Of a stretch of DNA of 64,000 nucleotides, positions 36,849-45,260 are shown in pieces (position 1 is the stretch's first letter; each line of letters begins with the position of its first letter). A program made the translations under genes and the position numbers. The notes beneath the pieces are model-generated. The model ran no database searches. It had not been told where the DNA came from and worked only from the letters and a program-made list of their open reading frames with translations. Origin of the DNA: Solibacillus sp. FSL H8-0538 (GTDB lineage: Bacteria > Bacillota > Bacilli > Bacillales_A > Planococcaceae); assembly GCF_038003525.1 (NCBI RefSeq), contig NZ_JBBOPI010000001.1, positions 1,541,001 through 1,605,000 of the forward strand, written 5' to 3'.

Positions 36849-37126
36849 GTAACATCTTTGCAATTTATTTTTACATTGTTCAAATCAGGCCGTGTATTTA
36901 ATAATGATAAACAAGAAATTAGTTCAGACGTAAATAATACGCCTAAAGACATTCCAAGTGTCTTTGATTTTATAGTTCAGTTCGGAGTGGAAAAAAGAGT
37001 GGAACTTTTACTTTTGAAGATAAAGTAACTAAGGAATTAATAGCCGATGGAAATGCACCAACGAATATTACATTTACAATAGAAGAAATGACTAGGATTT
37101 ATGGGAAAATGAAGAATACAAAATAA
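36849..37126 (+). pseudogene. Frameshifted gene remnant, unknown
   Basis: One frame reads FKSGRVFNNDKQEISSDVNN and then PSVFDFIVQFGVEK. The reading then continues in another frame as SGTFTFEDKVTKELIADG and PTNITFTIEEMTRIYGKM to the stop at 37126. The shift lies in an A-rich run near 36993. The peptide looks like the C-terminal part of a secreted or lipoprotein-type protein, but I cannot name it. Confidence 0.55.
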
Positions 37127-37294
37127 CTCACGAGTAACGAAATTACCGAGCAATATTAAATGGTACTGAGAGAGGTCGGAGGTTATTTACTTCTTTTACA
37201 CGATTTATTAGTGCGTTACTAGATGTATCCATGCATGATCTTAATAGTCGAAATTTTTATCCAACTAAATAGCTGGAATTTGGGGGTATTTCTA

Positions 37295-37817
37295 ATTTTA
37301 AAAAAACGTTTTGTTACTAGAAATGAATGGACAAGAATATTAGAACGACAATGTAATCAGGCGTATATATCTGATGCAGAGTATAAAGGAAATATCACTT
37401 TACTAAAGTGTAAAAGAACCGTTATGGAAAACCTATCTAAACAAATCGATTTGTATTGTTGATAACGGGTATTCTTGGCTACAACAACTTCCGGAGAATG
37501 AACATTTTGCGATTACTACAATGTTCAACGAGAAAAATGAGATTGTACAATGGAATATTGATATTACAACTCACAATGGTGTTGAAGATGGTGTGCCTTA
37601 TATGGAAGACCTTTTTTTAGATTTAATTGTCTTACCCTCAGGAGAAATTATAAAAAAAGATTTAGATGAAATTGAAGAAGCTCTAAATGAAGGGTGGATT
37701 ACAAATGACCAATACAATTTGGCTTTTTTAACATTTAATTGTATCTATGAGGATTTGTTAAATGGTACATTCAAATATTTAAAATTAAGTACCGTACATA
37801 GAAATAGGTTAGTTTAA
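37295..37817 (+). pseudogene. DUF402 (nucleoside phosphatase-like) gene, frameshifted
   Basis: The first part (about 37295-37450) reads KRFVTRNEWTRILERQ and AEYKGNITLLKCKR. The second part, in another frame from about 37446, reads WLQQLPENEHFAITTMFNEK then QWNIDITTHNGVEDGVPYM and GWITNDQYNLAF. Together they cover a DUF402 protein of about 170 residues; DUF402 includes Ntdp-type nucleoside di/triphosphatases. The start codon region also looks poor. Either a sequencing indel or true decay explains the frameshift; decayed neighbours favour decay. Confidence 0.7.
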
Positions 37818-38089
37818 TAAAGTGGGGAAATACGAAAGGTTGGATTGCAATACTGAATGAGGCGATTACTCCAAATTTGAAGGGGGTAAAGAGTTTTCCC
37901 ATATCGGTGCTGCTTTTGTAGGTGTTTTTCTTCACTTGTTATGTATTTTGCTTATCGATATAATTAAACATTCAAGAAGCTCTCGATATTGCGAGCCATG
38001 TTGAGAAAGTGATGATAGATGATAACGAGGTATACGATGCTCACGTCTATGGTTTACTTTAAATTAATTATCGAAAAGAGGTTATTATA
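37818..38089. other. Intergenic region with a gene scrap
   Basis: Just before the deaminase gene, 37968-38061 reads IQEALDIASHVEKVMIDDNE and DAHVYGLL to a stop, the tail of a gene I cannot identify. No start or upstream part is seen. Confidence 0.4.
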
Positions 38090-38560
38090 ATGGACAACAA
38101 TAAATTTATGCAAATGTCAATTGAGTTAGCTTATGAAAATACACAAAAAAGTAAGGGCAAGCCATTCGGTGCTATCATTACCAAGAATGGAGAGGTTGTT
38201 GCGAAGGGCGTAAACGATGTGCTAAAAACACATGACCCTACCGCTCACGCTGAACTTCAAGCAATCCGTGAAGCTAGCCATATCCTTGAAACTTCCGACC
38301 TTTCTGACTGTGAACTTTATGCAAGTGGCGAGCCTTGCCCGATGTGTTTAACCGCAATATACTTAGCAAACATTAAAAACGTTTATTATGCCTATACTGC
38401 TGAGGAAGAGGAAGAAGCGGGATTAGGAACAAAATACTTTTATCAACAAGTCGCACTCCCATTAAATGAACGAGATACTAAATTAATCAATTTACAAAAA
38501 AATTATCAAGATCATAACCCTTTTTCTCTGTGGATTGAGTTGAACAAGGCTAAACATTAA
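38090..38560 (+). CDS. Nucleoside deaminase (guanine-deaminase-like)
   Basis: The 156-residue protein starts at ATG 38090 behind AAAGAGG. It has the cytidine/deoxycytidylate deaminase zinc motifs: TAHAE (His ligand and catalytic Glu) and SGEPCPMC (two Cys ligands). Length and layout match Bacillus GuaD, which deaminates guanine to xanthine, but the C-terminal part differs. The substrate could be another base or nucleoside. The gene is intact among decayed neighbours. Confidence 0.82.
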   Translation: MDNNKFMQMSIELAYENTQKSKGKPFGAIITKNGEVVAKGVNDVLKTHDPTAHAELQAIREASHILETSDLSDCELYASGEPCPMCLTAIYLANIKNVYYAYTAEEEEEAGLGTKYFYQQVALPLNERDTKLINLQKNYQDHNPFSLWIELNKAKH

Positions 38561-38717
38561 GATTTAGGCTAAGTACAATAACATTGTTGTTTTTCGGAAT
38601 TAACCGTTAGTAGGAAAAACATACTACAACCCTGCCTTGCTCAACGCGCGAAGACTGACCGTAGGAGGCCACATCTCGAATCCTACGACAAAGGAGCGCA
38701 TTTCCTATCAGCGGTGA

Positions 38718-38915
38718 ATTAATGAAATTATTGAACTTGGTAAGCTTGCGGCCGAAGCTGGGATTGTAGAGTACAGCTTGGGGGAGAGACATCAACGCTA
38801 TATAATCGCACAAATGGAATTCGACAGTGTTCCAATCGAATCGTTACGAAAAAATATTGAATTAATCGCAACAGACATCTTACCGGCAATTAAGAAGTAT
38901 ACGAAAGAGGCGTAG
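38718..38915 (+). pseudogene. Luciferase-like monooxygenase, internally deleted remnant
   Basis: The frame reads INEIIELGKLAAEAGIVEYS and LGERHQRYIIA, which is the N-terminal strand-helix region of luciferase-like monooxygenases, then runs straight into SVPIESLRKNIELIATDILP and AIKKYTKEA, their C-terminal end. Some 270 residues in between are missing. It is a fused scrap without start codon. Confidence 0.65.
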
Positions 38916-39269
38916 GGAAGGCAGACTTGATATTGTGGACTTCTCGATTTATATTACATTTATTACAATTTTTATAAGTGTTTTGTATGAAAAATCGGTA
39001 TTTTATAAATTGTTGTTAATTTAATTGTAATGTGTTTGTAATATATAAAGGGAAATATTATGTAAACATAATAAAATTTAGTTGGAATGCATGTAATATG
39101 TATTATTTTTATTAAAAAATATTAATTTAGTATAATGTCTTCTGTTTTTGTAATTGTAATACGCTGCACATGAAATTGTCATATAAAAAAGGAAATTGAT
39201 GGTTAGGTTAACTTCAAGTAACAAAAGCGGTATAAAAAGCTGCAAATAAAACTTGGAGGGTACCAATAT
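38916..39269. promoter_or_regulatory. Upstream region of the LysM-3D gene
   Basis: Strongly AT-rich. A WalR-type box lies at 39026-39042 and a TATAAT -10 at 39131-39136 with a weak -35 (TTTATT). The ribosome binding site GGAGGG is at about 39255-39260. No gene is seen. Confidence 0.5.
39026..39042 (+). promoter_or_regulatory. Candidate WalR binding box
   Basis: TGTAAT-GTGTT-TGTAAT matches the published WalR consensus TGTWAH-N5-TGTWAH exactly. The next gene encodes a LysM-3D wall protein like YocH, a known WalR target in Bacillus subtilis. Confidence 0.6.
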
Positions 39270-39842
39270 ATGATGATAAAAAAAATTTTAACTATAATTA
39301 GCGTATTAATGATTAGCTCAGTATTATTTGTGTCTACAACATTTGCTGCGACACATACGATTAAACCGGGTGAAACACTAGACACTCTGGCCGTACGATA
39401 TCTTACAACTGTAGAAAAATTAATGGATCTAAATGGACTTCTATCAAACAGGGTTGAAATAAAACAAGTCATCAAGCTACCAGCACACATTCAAAATAAA
39501 CCATCAGTCGAAGCTAAAAAGCCTATAGTTGACGAGCCCGAAGCGGAGGAAGAAAAAACATTTCAAGTGACAGCAACTGCGTATACAGCATATTGCAATG
39601 GCTGCTCAGGCATTACGAAAACTGGCATTAATTTACGTAAAAATCCAACAATGAAAGTTATTGCAGTTGATCCGAAAGTCATACCACTCGGCACGAAAGT
39701 ATGGGTTGAAGGCTATGGTACTGCCATAGCAGGGGATACTGGCGGCGCCATTAAAGGCAATAAAATCGATATTTTCGTTGCGGATAAAACAGCCGCATAT
39801 AATTGGGGTAGACGTGTTGTGACGGTGAAAATTTTAAGTTAA
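39270..39842 (+). CDS. LysM and 3D domain cell-wall protein (YocH-like)
   Basis: The 190-residue protein starts at ATG 39270 (or the next ATG) behind GGAGGG. A signal peptide ends near TFAA. Residues 28-70 form one LysM peptidoglycan-binding repeat (THTIKPGETLDTLAVRYL). The C-terminal 3D domain has ATAYTAYCNGCSGITKTG, and the three aspartates in VIAVDP, AGDTGG and KIDIF. Such proteins (YocH, stationary-phase Sps types) act as muralytic transglycosylases on the wall. A WalR-like box upstream suggests control with wall growth. Confidence 0.9.
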   Translation: MMIKKILTIISVLMISSVLFVSTTFAATHTIKPGETLDTLAVRYLTTVEKLMDLNGLLSNRVEIKQVIKLPAHIQNKPSVEAKKPIVDEPEAEEEKTFQVTATAYTAYCNGCSGITKTGINLRKNPTMKVIAVDPKVIPLGTKVWVEGYGTAIAGDTGGAIKGNKIDIFVADKTAAYNWGRRVVTVKILS

Positions 39843-39885
39843 TTTTACAGAAAAATAAATTGTGCTGAATTGCATAAGTGATAAA

Positions 39886-39935
39886 CGGGCTGTGTCAAAC
39901 GTGTTGGAAGCACGTTTGACACAGCCCGTCTATAT
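39886..39935. terminator. Bidirectional hairpin terminator
   Basis: Eighteen-base perfect arms CGGGCTGTGTCAAACGTG / CACGTTTGACACAGCCCG lie between convergent genes. The T-run is poor on the plus strand. The stem core resembles that of the terminator at 9050. Confidence 0.7.
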
Positions 39936-39953
39936 TTCAAGAGATTTTTAATG

Positions 39954-40199
39954 TTACAACCGCATTTGTTTTCTCATTTGCTTCATTTCGTACATTAATT
40001 GATCAATTTTTCGCTCCAAGCGTGCTAATTCATCGGAAGAAGACTGAACTTGTTGTGCCTCTTCTTCAATGGCCAGCGCCTCAGCGATGGTAGAAATACC
40101 ATAGGCAATTGTATTAATTGCTGATGCAATCACTGACAACTTTGCTGCTTGAGATACTGACCCCGCATTTGTTGGATTTTGCTTGGAATCATTTTGCAT
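39954..40199 (-). CDS. Small hydrophobic/coiled-coil protein, paralogue 1
   Basis: The 81-residue protein starts at ATG 40199 behind GGGAGGGG. The first half is an alanine-rich hydrophobic segment (SVIASAINTIAYGISTIAEA) and the second a charged coiled coil (ELARLERKIDQLMYEMKQM). The protein at 43764-43997 has the same build and alignable sequence. Both genes have CCCGCATAYGCTAA before the start, which contains a CATANNNTA -10 of the kind used by mother-cell sporulation sigma factors. The function is unknown. Confidence 0.7.
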   Translation of the reverse strand: MQNDSKQNPTNAGSVSQAAKLSVIASAINTIAYGISTIAEALAIEEEAQQVQSSSDELARLERKIDQLMYEMKQMRKQMRL

Positions 40200-40235
40200 C
40201 CCCTAACCCCTCCCTCTATCAATAAGCAGATTGCT

Positions 40236-40249
40236 TTAGCATATGCGGG
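40236..40249 (-). promoter_or_regulatory. Shared motif CCCGCATATGCTAA
   Basis: Read on the minus strand, this 14-mer differs in one base from 44023-44036 before the paralogous gene. CATATGCTA fits a SigK/SigE-type -10. No clear -35 is present at the right spacing for this copy. Confidence 0.45.
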
Positions 40250-40476
40250 ATGACCTAGTGCAATGTGGGGGACGGTAAACTTTGCTACATACAAAAGTAA
40301 AGTTGGCATTTGCCGAACGTGGTTTAAGGCAATCAAAGACGTTTAAAAGTTTTGCTGGAACAATGAATGAAAATCCAAAGCTATTTAAAACCACCTAATA
40401 GCTGTCCATTTCATCCAAGTATTCCCGGTAAATGGTGCTATAATAGTGAAAAAGTATTCGAAGGTAGGTTTTTAGT

Positions 40477-41778
40477 ATGTATATTGAACTGGGCTTGGAT
40501 GCTGCACTTCGGGAACAATATGACGAGGCAGTTCAGAACTTTCGATTAGCCCGTGAAGCGAAAGAACCATTTGATGTGGAAGCACATTATGTATTTGCTA
40601 AATCTTTAAATAAAATTGCTAGCACTGAAATGGCACTTATTCAAGAAGCTTTTGCTGAAAGTACATCTGCGTATAAAAAAGATACAACACATAAGTTAAA
40701 TACATCTCTTTACATGTGGCTTACCTATAAGTGCTATGTAAAAAATGAAGCCACTTCGCGTGACATGCGGATGCGTGCGGCTCAGTTTATTGTTGATCAC
40801 TCGGTGCAAGAAGAATATTCTGCCTATGAAGTGACGGTTATGAAAATAGTAGAATATTTAGAGGGTTTGCCAAATCCAAATGATGCACTTGTCTTGCAAT
40901 GGATCGACTACCTTAACCCACATAAAATCAGCAAGAAACAGTTTAGCTATATGCGTGAAGGCAAGCGTGTAGAAAATGCGTCTGCTTTTGAAAAGTGGTA
41001 TGTGACGAAGAGTAAGAAATTATTTGCGTTACAGCAGTATGAGGCATGTATTGCAGTCATTGATGAGCTTGAGCAGAAAATGCATCGAGGATTTACAACA
41101 TATCATTATAATCAGGATGCTTGGTGTCAGCGTCGAAAGGCCAAGGCGCTCGAACAGCTTGGACGTATTGATGAGGCGGAAAAGGTGCTATGGGCATTGC
41201 TGAAAAAGTTCCAGCATTCCTCAATTTACTATGATGTCATGTGTGTGCAAATGCAGCGCGGGCAGTCCGTTCAGGCATTAGCTAGTGCTGCGGAAGGGTT
41301 GTTAACAAAGGACGGTAAATACGAGCATAAGGTGAAGATTATTAAAGATTGTGCCCGGTTATTATATGAAGCGGGGATGGTACAGGACAGCTATGCGCAT
41401 TATGTGCTACTTCAGAAAGTTCGTGCACGCAATGATTGGCGAGCGGATCCAGAGGTGGAGGAGCAAATTCTTCGATTAGCGGCACAAGATGCTGGCTGTC
41501 GTCCTTATACAAATAAAGAGCTACAACAGCTATGGGCAGATTGGCAAATGATGCAGTATGAAGAGGTAGATGGCATTGTAAAGACCATTTTGCCAAATGG
41601 ACAGGCTGGTTTCATTTCGGATAAAGCAGGCTCGGATTATTATTTTAATATTAAAAATAGCAAATGTAGCATGGCCGAGCTACCTATTGAGCAACATGTA
41701 CGCTTCCGTAAAAAGCCATCATTTGATCGTGCGAAAAATCGTGATTCAATGGAGGCAATTGCAATTATACCCGTTTAA
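40477..41778 (+). CDS. TPR-like protein with C-terminal cold-shock domain
   Basis: The 433-residue protein starts at ATG 40477 behind GAAGGTAGG. Residues 1-360 are helical repeats of TPR type (ALREQYDEAVQNFRLAREAK, QRRKAKALEQLGRIDEAEKV). Residues about 362-430 form a cold-shock or S1-like nucleic-acid-binding domain (VDGIVKTILPNGQAGFI, DYYFNIKN, QHVRFRKK). There is no signal or membrane segment. The stop is 16 bases before a helicase gene, so the two are one operon. The pair suggests a nucleic-acid processing or protection function; I know no described system with this composition. Confidence 0.8.
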   Translation: MYIELGLDAALREQYDEAVQNFRLAREAKEPFDVEAHYVFAKSLNKIASTEMALIQEAFAESTSAYKKDTTHKLNTSLYMWLTYKCYVKNEATSRDMRMRAAQFIVDHSVQEEYSAYEVTVMKIVEYLEGLPNPNDALVLQWIDYLNPHKISKKQFSYMREGKRVENASAFEKWYVTKSKKLFALQQYEACIAVIDELEQKMHRGFTTYHYNQDAWCQRRKAKALEQLGRIDEAEKVLWALLKKFQHSSIYYDVMCVQMQRGQSVQALASAAEGLLTKDGKYEHKVKIIKDCARLLYEAGMVQDSYAHYVLLQKVRARNDWRADPEVEEQILRLAAQDAGCRPYTNKELQQLWADWQMMQYEEVDGIVKTILPNGQAGFISDKAGSDYYFNIKNSKCSMAELPIEQHVRFRKKPSFDRAKNRDSMEAIAIIPV

Positions 41779-41794
41779 GTAGGAGGAATTAGGC

Positions 41795-43504
41795 ATGCAA
41801 CTTACCGCTAGTCAACAACATGCAATACAACAGTTTCAGTGTTTTTTACAAGGAGACGCTGAGTGTTTCATACTAAAAGGCTATGCCGGAACAGGTAAAA
41901 CATTTTTATTAAAACGCTTTACTGAAATGCTAGCGCAGTGGCAAATTGATTTTCAACTTGTGGCACCAACTGGACGTGCGACAAAAATTTTAAAGGAGCG
42001 CACACAGGTGGATGCGCGTACGGTACATAGCTTAATTTATGAAATGGATATGGACCAGTCTACGATTAAAGCGGTGGAAGAGCAGGACGTCGAGCAAAAT
42101 AAGTATGAGCTTGTGTTTAATTTAAAAACGAATGGCTCCAGGATCAATACAGTGTATATTGTCGATGAAAGCTCAATGGTCAGTGATAAGCATTCGGAGC
42201 ATGAAACGTTGAAGTTTGGTTCGGGTCAGCTGTTGACCGATTTTCTGAGCTATGTAAATATACGGACAACACGTCGGAAAATCGTTTTTGTTGGTGACCA
42301 TGCCCAACTTCCACCCGTAAATAGTAATGAGTCCGTGTGTTTTAATAAAGACTATTTAGAAGAAAGTTTTGGGCTCAATGTTATGGTGGCTGAGCTAACA
42401 GATGTGTTCCGTCAAGGGGCAGATAGTAGCGTACTTCGTGCAGCAACAGCACTGCGCAAACAACTAGATGAGGAAAGCTATAATTATTTCCCGGTGCAGG
42501 TAGATGCACAAGATTTGATTGAATATAGTGTAGACGAAGCGGTGCACCATTACACGCGTAATTATACATGGCAAAAGTCTATCTTTATTACGGAAACGAA
42601 TCAACGTGCATTTGAACATACAAAGCATATTCGTGAGCAATTAGGCTTTCGTGAGTTATCAATAGGTGAACGCTTACTCGTAATAAAAAATACGGTCATT
42701 AACGGAGAACGCCTGTTTAACGGAGATTTTGTGAGGGTTGATCAGGTGGCAGCAGAGCCAGAAATACGGAAGATTCCAATGCGTACAAAGCAAGGTGCTG
42801 AAGTTGTCGAGCTTAAGTACCGAGATGTCACGATTTCCTACCGTACAGAAGACGGACAAGTACGTAAGCAAGTGCCGTGTAAAATTTTTGAGAATCATTT
42901 ATGGAGCTCCTCTATTGATATTTCTTATGAAGAACGACGCGCAATGATTATTGATTTCCAAATGCGCTATCCACACACTCGCCAAGGGACAGATGGCTTT
43001 AAAAATTTAATTAGCAATGATCTGTATTTTAATGCGCTCCATGTGCGGTTTGGCTATGTTATTACGTGTCATAAAGCACAGGGCGGAGAATGGAATGATG
43101 TATTTGTTGATTTAAAATATTCCCAAAGTATAACGAATAGACAGTTTTTTCGCTGGAGTTATACAGCCATTACACGTGCAAGGGAGCGAATTTATTTTGT
43201 GAATTTACCGAAGCAGGTGAAAGTCGAGGATGATCGCTTTGCTATTATTCGAGATATGATAGGTCCACTGTTGGCACATGTAAATGCCCAAATCATCGAA
43301 GAGCAGGAAAGTGCGTATCAAAACCTTTACTACATTCGCCACGGCATCGAGCAATGTAAAATTATCGTTCATTATAATAAGAAAGAAAAAATAACGAAAG
43401 TACGTTTTGTGAAAGGAAATTCTGCAAGTGAAGCAGTTGTTACGCCGATTTTCCAAAACTTATGTGGTCGTAGCTTATATGATGCAGAGCCGTTGCTTGT
43501 GTAA
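41795..43504 (+). CDS. SF1 helicase, RecD/Pif1-like
   Basis: The 569-residue protein starts at ATG 41795 behind AGGAGG. Superfamily 1B motifs are complete: Q-like motif QQHAIQQF, Walker A GYAGTGKT (29-36), motif Ia VAPTGRATKIL, Walker B VDESSMV, motif III GDHAQLPPV, motif IV-V VITCHKAQGGEW and motif VI YTAITRARERI. The RecD2 N-terminal domains are missing, so it is a compact helicase, with an extra C-terminal region of about 90 residues. It probably unwinds or translocates on DNA in the cytoplasm, working with the TPR-CSD protein encoded just upstream. Confidence 0.9.
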   Translation: MQLTASQQHAIQQFQCFLQGDAECFILKGYAGTGKTFLLKRFTEMLAQWQIDFQLVAPTGRATKILKERTQVDARTVHSLIYEMDMDQSTIKAVEEQDVEQNKYELVFNLKTNGSRINTVYIVDESSMVSDKHSEHETLKFGSGQLLTDFLSYVNIRTTRRKIVFVGDHAQLPPVNSNESVCFNKDYLEESFGLNVMVAELTDVFRQGADSSVLRAATALRKQLDEESYNYFPVQVDAQDLIEYSVDEAVHHYTRNYTWQKSIFITETNQRAFEHTKHIREQLGFRELSIGERLLVIKNTVINGERLFNGDFVRVDQVAAEPEIRKIPMRTKQGAEVVELKYRDVTISYRTEDGQVRKQVPCKIFENHLWSSSIDISYEERRAMIIDFQMRYPHTRQGTDGFKNLISNDLYFNALHVRFGYVITCHKAQGGEWNDVFVDLKYSQSITNRQFFRWSYTAITRARERIYFVNLPKQVKVEDDRFAIIRDMIGPLLAHVNAQIIEEQESAYQNLYYIRHGIEQCKIIVHYNKKEKITKVRFVKGNSASEAVVTPIFQNLCGRSLYDAEPLLV

Positions 43505-43530
43505 TAGTAATATTGGAAACACTGAAAAAG

Positions 43531-43564
43531 ACGAGGACCATGAGTAATATGGTCCTCGTTTTTG
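43531..43564 (+). terminator. Rho-independent terminator
   Basis: ACGAGGACCAT and ATGGTCCTCGT arms with a 7-base loop precede TTTTT. It ends the TPR-CSD/helicase operon. Confidence 0.88.
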
Positions 43565-43670
43565 TTCTACATCGATCAAGTCTTCCAATTCATCTAAATT
43601 AAAATGGATAATGTCCACATGAACTTTATTTTGGAAAAGTCGTATTTCCAAGAGCGGCCACATAAGTAAG

Positions 43671-43711
43671 GGCATCAACACGCCCTATTTTGGCAAGTTA
43701 TGTCTTTCTAA
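43671..43711. repeat. Dispersed hairpin repeat, copy A (degenerate)
   Basis: Reverse complement reads TTAGAAAGACATAACTTGCC then AAAATAGGGCGTGTTGATGCC, an imperfect copy of the repeat also at 45158, 62306 and 63175. Confidence 0.65.
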
Positions 43712-43763
43712 CGCATATTTGCGATTGTTTAGTGCTTCCTCTAGTAAAATAATCATGCCAATA

Positions 43764-43997
43764 TTAACGCTGTCGTTTTAACTGTTTGATTTCATAGGAC
43801 AGCGCATCAATTTGCTTTTGCATCTTTTTTAAATCAGTTGGCGCCGGTTGTTGTTCTTGTTGTTGGGACTCTTCTTGTAATGCAAGCGCAGCCGCAATCA
43901 CAGCGAGCCCGTCACCAATCGTTGTGACTGCCGCTGCTAATAATGCAAGTTCAGAAGCGGATAAGAATTGTGTAGACTCTTTATTATAATTATTCAT
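43764..43997 (-). CDS. Small hydrophobic/coiled-coil protein, paralogue 2
   Basis: The 77-residue protein starts at ATG 43997 behind GGAGGTG. The hydrophobic half ELALLAAAVTTIGDGLAVIA aligns with paralogue 1, and the C-terminal half (DLKKMQKQIDALSYEIKQL) is a coiled coil. It lies on the other side of the TPR-CSD/helicase operon from paralogue 1. A short fragment of a third copy is at 49206-49250. Confidence 0.7.
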   Translation of the reverse strand: MNNYNKESTQFLSASELALLAAAVTTIGDGLAVIAAALALQEESQQQEQQPAPTDLKKMQKQIDALSYEIKQLKRQR

Positions 43998-44022
43998 GAA
44001 AGCACCTCCAAAACGCTTTTTA

Positions 44023-44054
44023 TTAGCGTATGCGGGAAGAAGGCATGGGGTGTG
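44023..44054 (-). promoter_or_regulatory. SigK-like promoter candidate with shared motif
   Basis: On the minus strand AC-N17-CATACGCTA matches the SigK pattern (AC, 16-17 bases, CATANNNTA). The CCCGCATACGCTAA core is shared with 40236-40249. Mother-cell expression during sporulation is inferred. Confidence 0.5.
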
Positions 44055-44137
44055 GAAACGGTTGCTCTGACAAATTTTATTGTTTTTAGAAAGAGATTAG
44101 AATGTGACTCGTTACATAGTGTAATTGGCTTGTATTG

Positions 44138-44172
44138 AAAAAAGAAGAGGAGAGCACAGGATTGTGCTCTCC
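44138..44172 (-). terminator. Rho-independent terminator
   Basis: On the minus strand GGAGAGCACA-ATCC-TGTGCTCTCC is followed by TCTTCTTTTTTC, ending the small gene at 44181. Confidence 0.85.
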
Positions 44173-44180
44173 AGGGGTTA

Positions 44181-44354
44181 CTAACGACGATGTTCCACTA
44201 GGTCAATTGCCCCTAAAACTATGTGTGCTAAACCGAATCCAAAAATTGTGTTGGCGATCATTTTATTAGATCCGCGTTTTTGTTTCAAAGCATACCCAGT
44301 AGCAGTAACAGCCGAACCTAAAACAGTTGGGATTAATCCTTCACGAACGTTCAT
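44181..44354 (-). CDS. Conserved small protein, 57 aa
   Basis: ATG 44354 lies seven bases after GGAGG; the neighbouring ATG 44358 leads to a stop after five codons. The peptide starts MNVREGLIPTVLGSAVTATG and continues with a second hydrophobic stretch (MIANTIFGFGLAHIVLGAID), so two membrane segments are likely. It ends in HRR. Similar peptides occur in related genera as far as I recall, with no known function. A dedicated terminator follows. Confidence 0.65.
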   Translation of the reverse strand: MNVREGLIPTVLGSAVTATGYALKQKRGSNKMIANTIFGFGLAHIVLGAIDLVEHRR

Positions 44355-44451
44355 TCATAACCCTCCATTTTCGAAGTTAGTAGGTGCAATCACACCAATC
44401 TTACTATGACCAATTGAAGCGAAATGTATGCACTTTAACATTTCAGTACTA

Positions 44452-44862
44452 TTAAGTAAACGCACTTAATTGTTTAAATTCATTTGAAGTAATTATTTTC
44501 TGTTCATAATAGATCACGCGATTTTTAGCTGAATTATCATTAGGAATACGAAAAGTAATGCGAATTAATGTATATGGTGGATTTAGAGGACCTTCATAAC
44601 CAACAACTTCTAATGTGACATCATAGTAGTCATTTTGTCCGTTTCTAACAATTTTTCCAATTCTCCCAGAAGTGAATAATTGCCTGTTTCCGTATGAAAA
44701 CATCGCTTCAAGAATAGATGGCCTCAACTCCCGTAAAAAGGCTAACTCTACTACACTTGGAAGTTCGTTTTGAGGGATATATTCAGTGTTTGAATTTGCG
44801 AGGAATGAATTGATGACAACTATACTCATTAAAAATATCAAAATAATTATTACTATATTCAT
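44452..44862 (-). CDS. DUF3888-like secreted or membrane-anchored protein
   Basis: The 136-residue protein has an N-terminal hydrophobic segment (1-20) and an extracytoplasmic domain with VTLEVVGYEGPLNPPYTLIR, which resembles the EGxxNPPY signature I associate with DUF3888. The start ATG 44862 follows AAGGG. The function is unknown. Confidence 0.6.
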   Translation of the reverse strand: MNIVIIILIFLMSIVVINSFLANSNTEYIPQNELPSVVELAFLRELRPSILEAMFSYGNRQLFTSGRIGKIVRNGQNDYYDVTLEVVGYEGPLNPPYTLIRITFRIPNDNSAKNRVIYYEQKIITSNEFKQLSAFT

Positions 44863-45260
44863 CGTATCAATTTCCCTTCTGCTGTTAATTTAGTTATTCG
44901 CAGAGAAAAGAATATTATGTATACGGGTTAGAACTAAATTTATAGCACATTAGGTGAAGAGAATTTTCATTAAAGCCCGAAAAGGACAAAAAGAGTTGGA
45001 TCGTCATTTTAGGGAAATCAATTATTAAGGGAAGTTATAGGGGAAAATAGTCCTCGTAAACGTGGAATAACAGCGCGCCTTCACTGATAAAGAAGTGGTC
45101 AGAAAAGTTGGCTTGAAAAAAACGAACATTTCCAATGGGAAGGCATTTGTAATGTAATTAGAAAGACACAACTCGCCCAAAAGAGGGCGAGTTGATGTCT
45201 TTACTTATCCAGTGTTCGGGGTTCAGATCATACTCTATTTTTCATTGCTTATAGAGAAAT
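44863..45260. other. Intergenic region with hairpin repeat copy B
   Basis: Short open scraps (for example RIFIKARKGQKELDRHFRE around 44960-45015) suggest old coding remnants, but none can be named. The dispersed hairpin repeat is at 45158-45199 and probably ends transcripts from both sides. Confidence 0.45.
45158..45199. repeat. Dispersed hairpin repeat, copy B
   Basis: TTAGAAAGACACAACTCGCC then CAAAAGAGGGCGAGTTGATGTC: the arms GACACAACTCGCCC and GGGCGAGTTGATGTC pair with one bulge. Confidence 0.8.
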
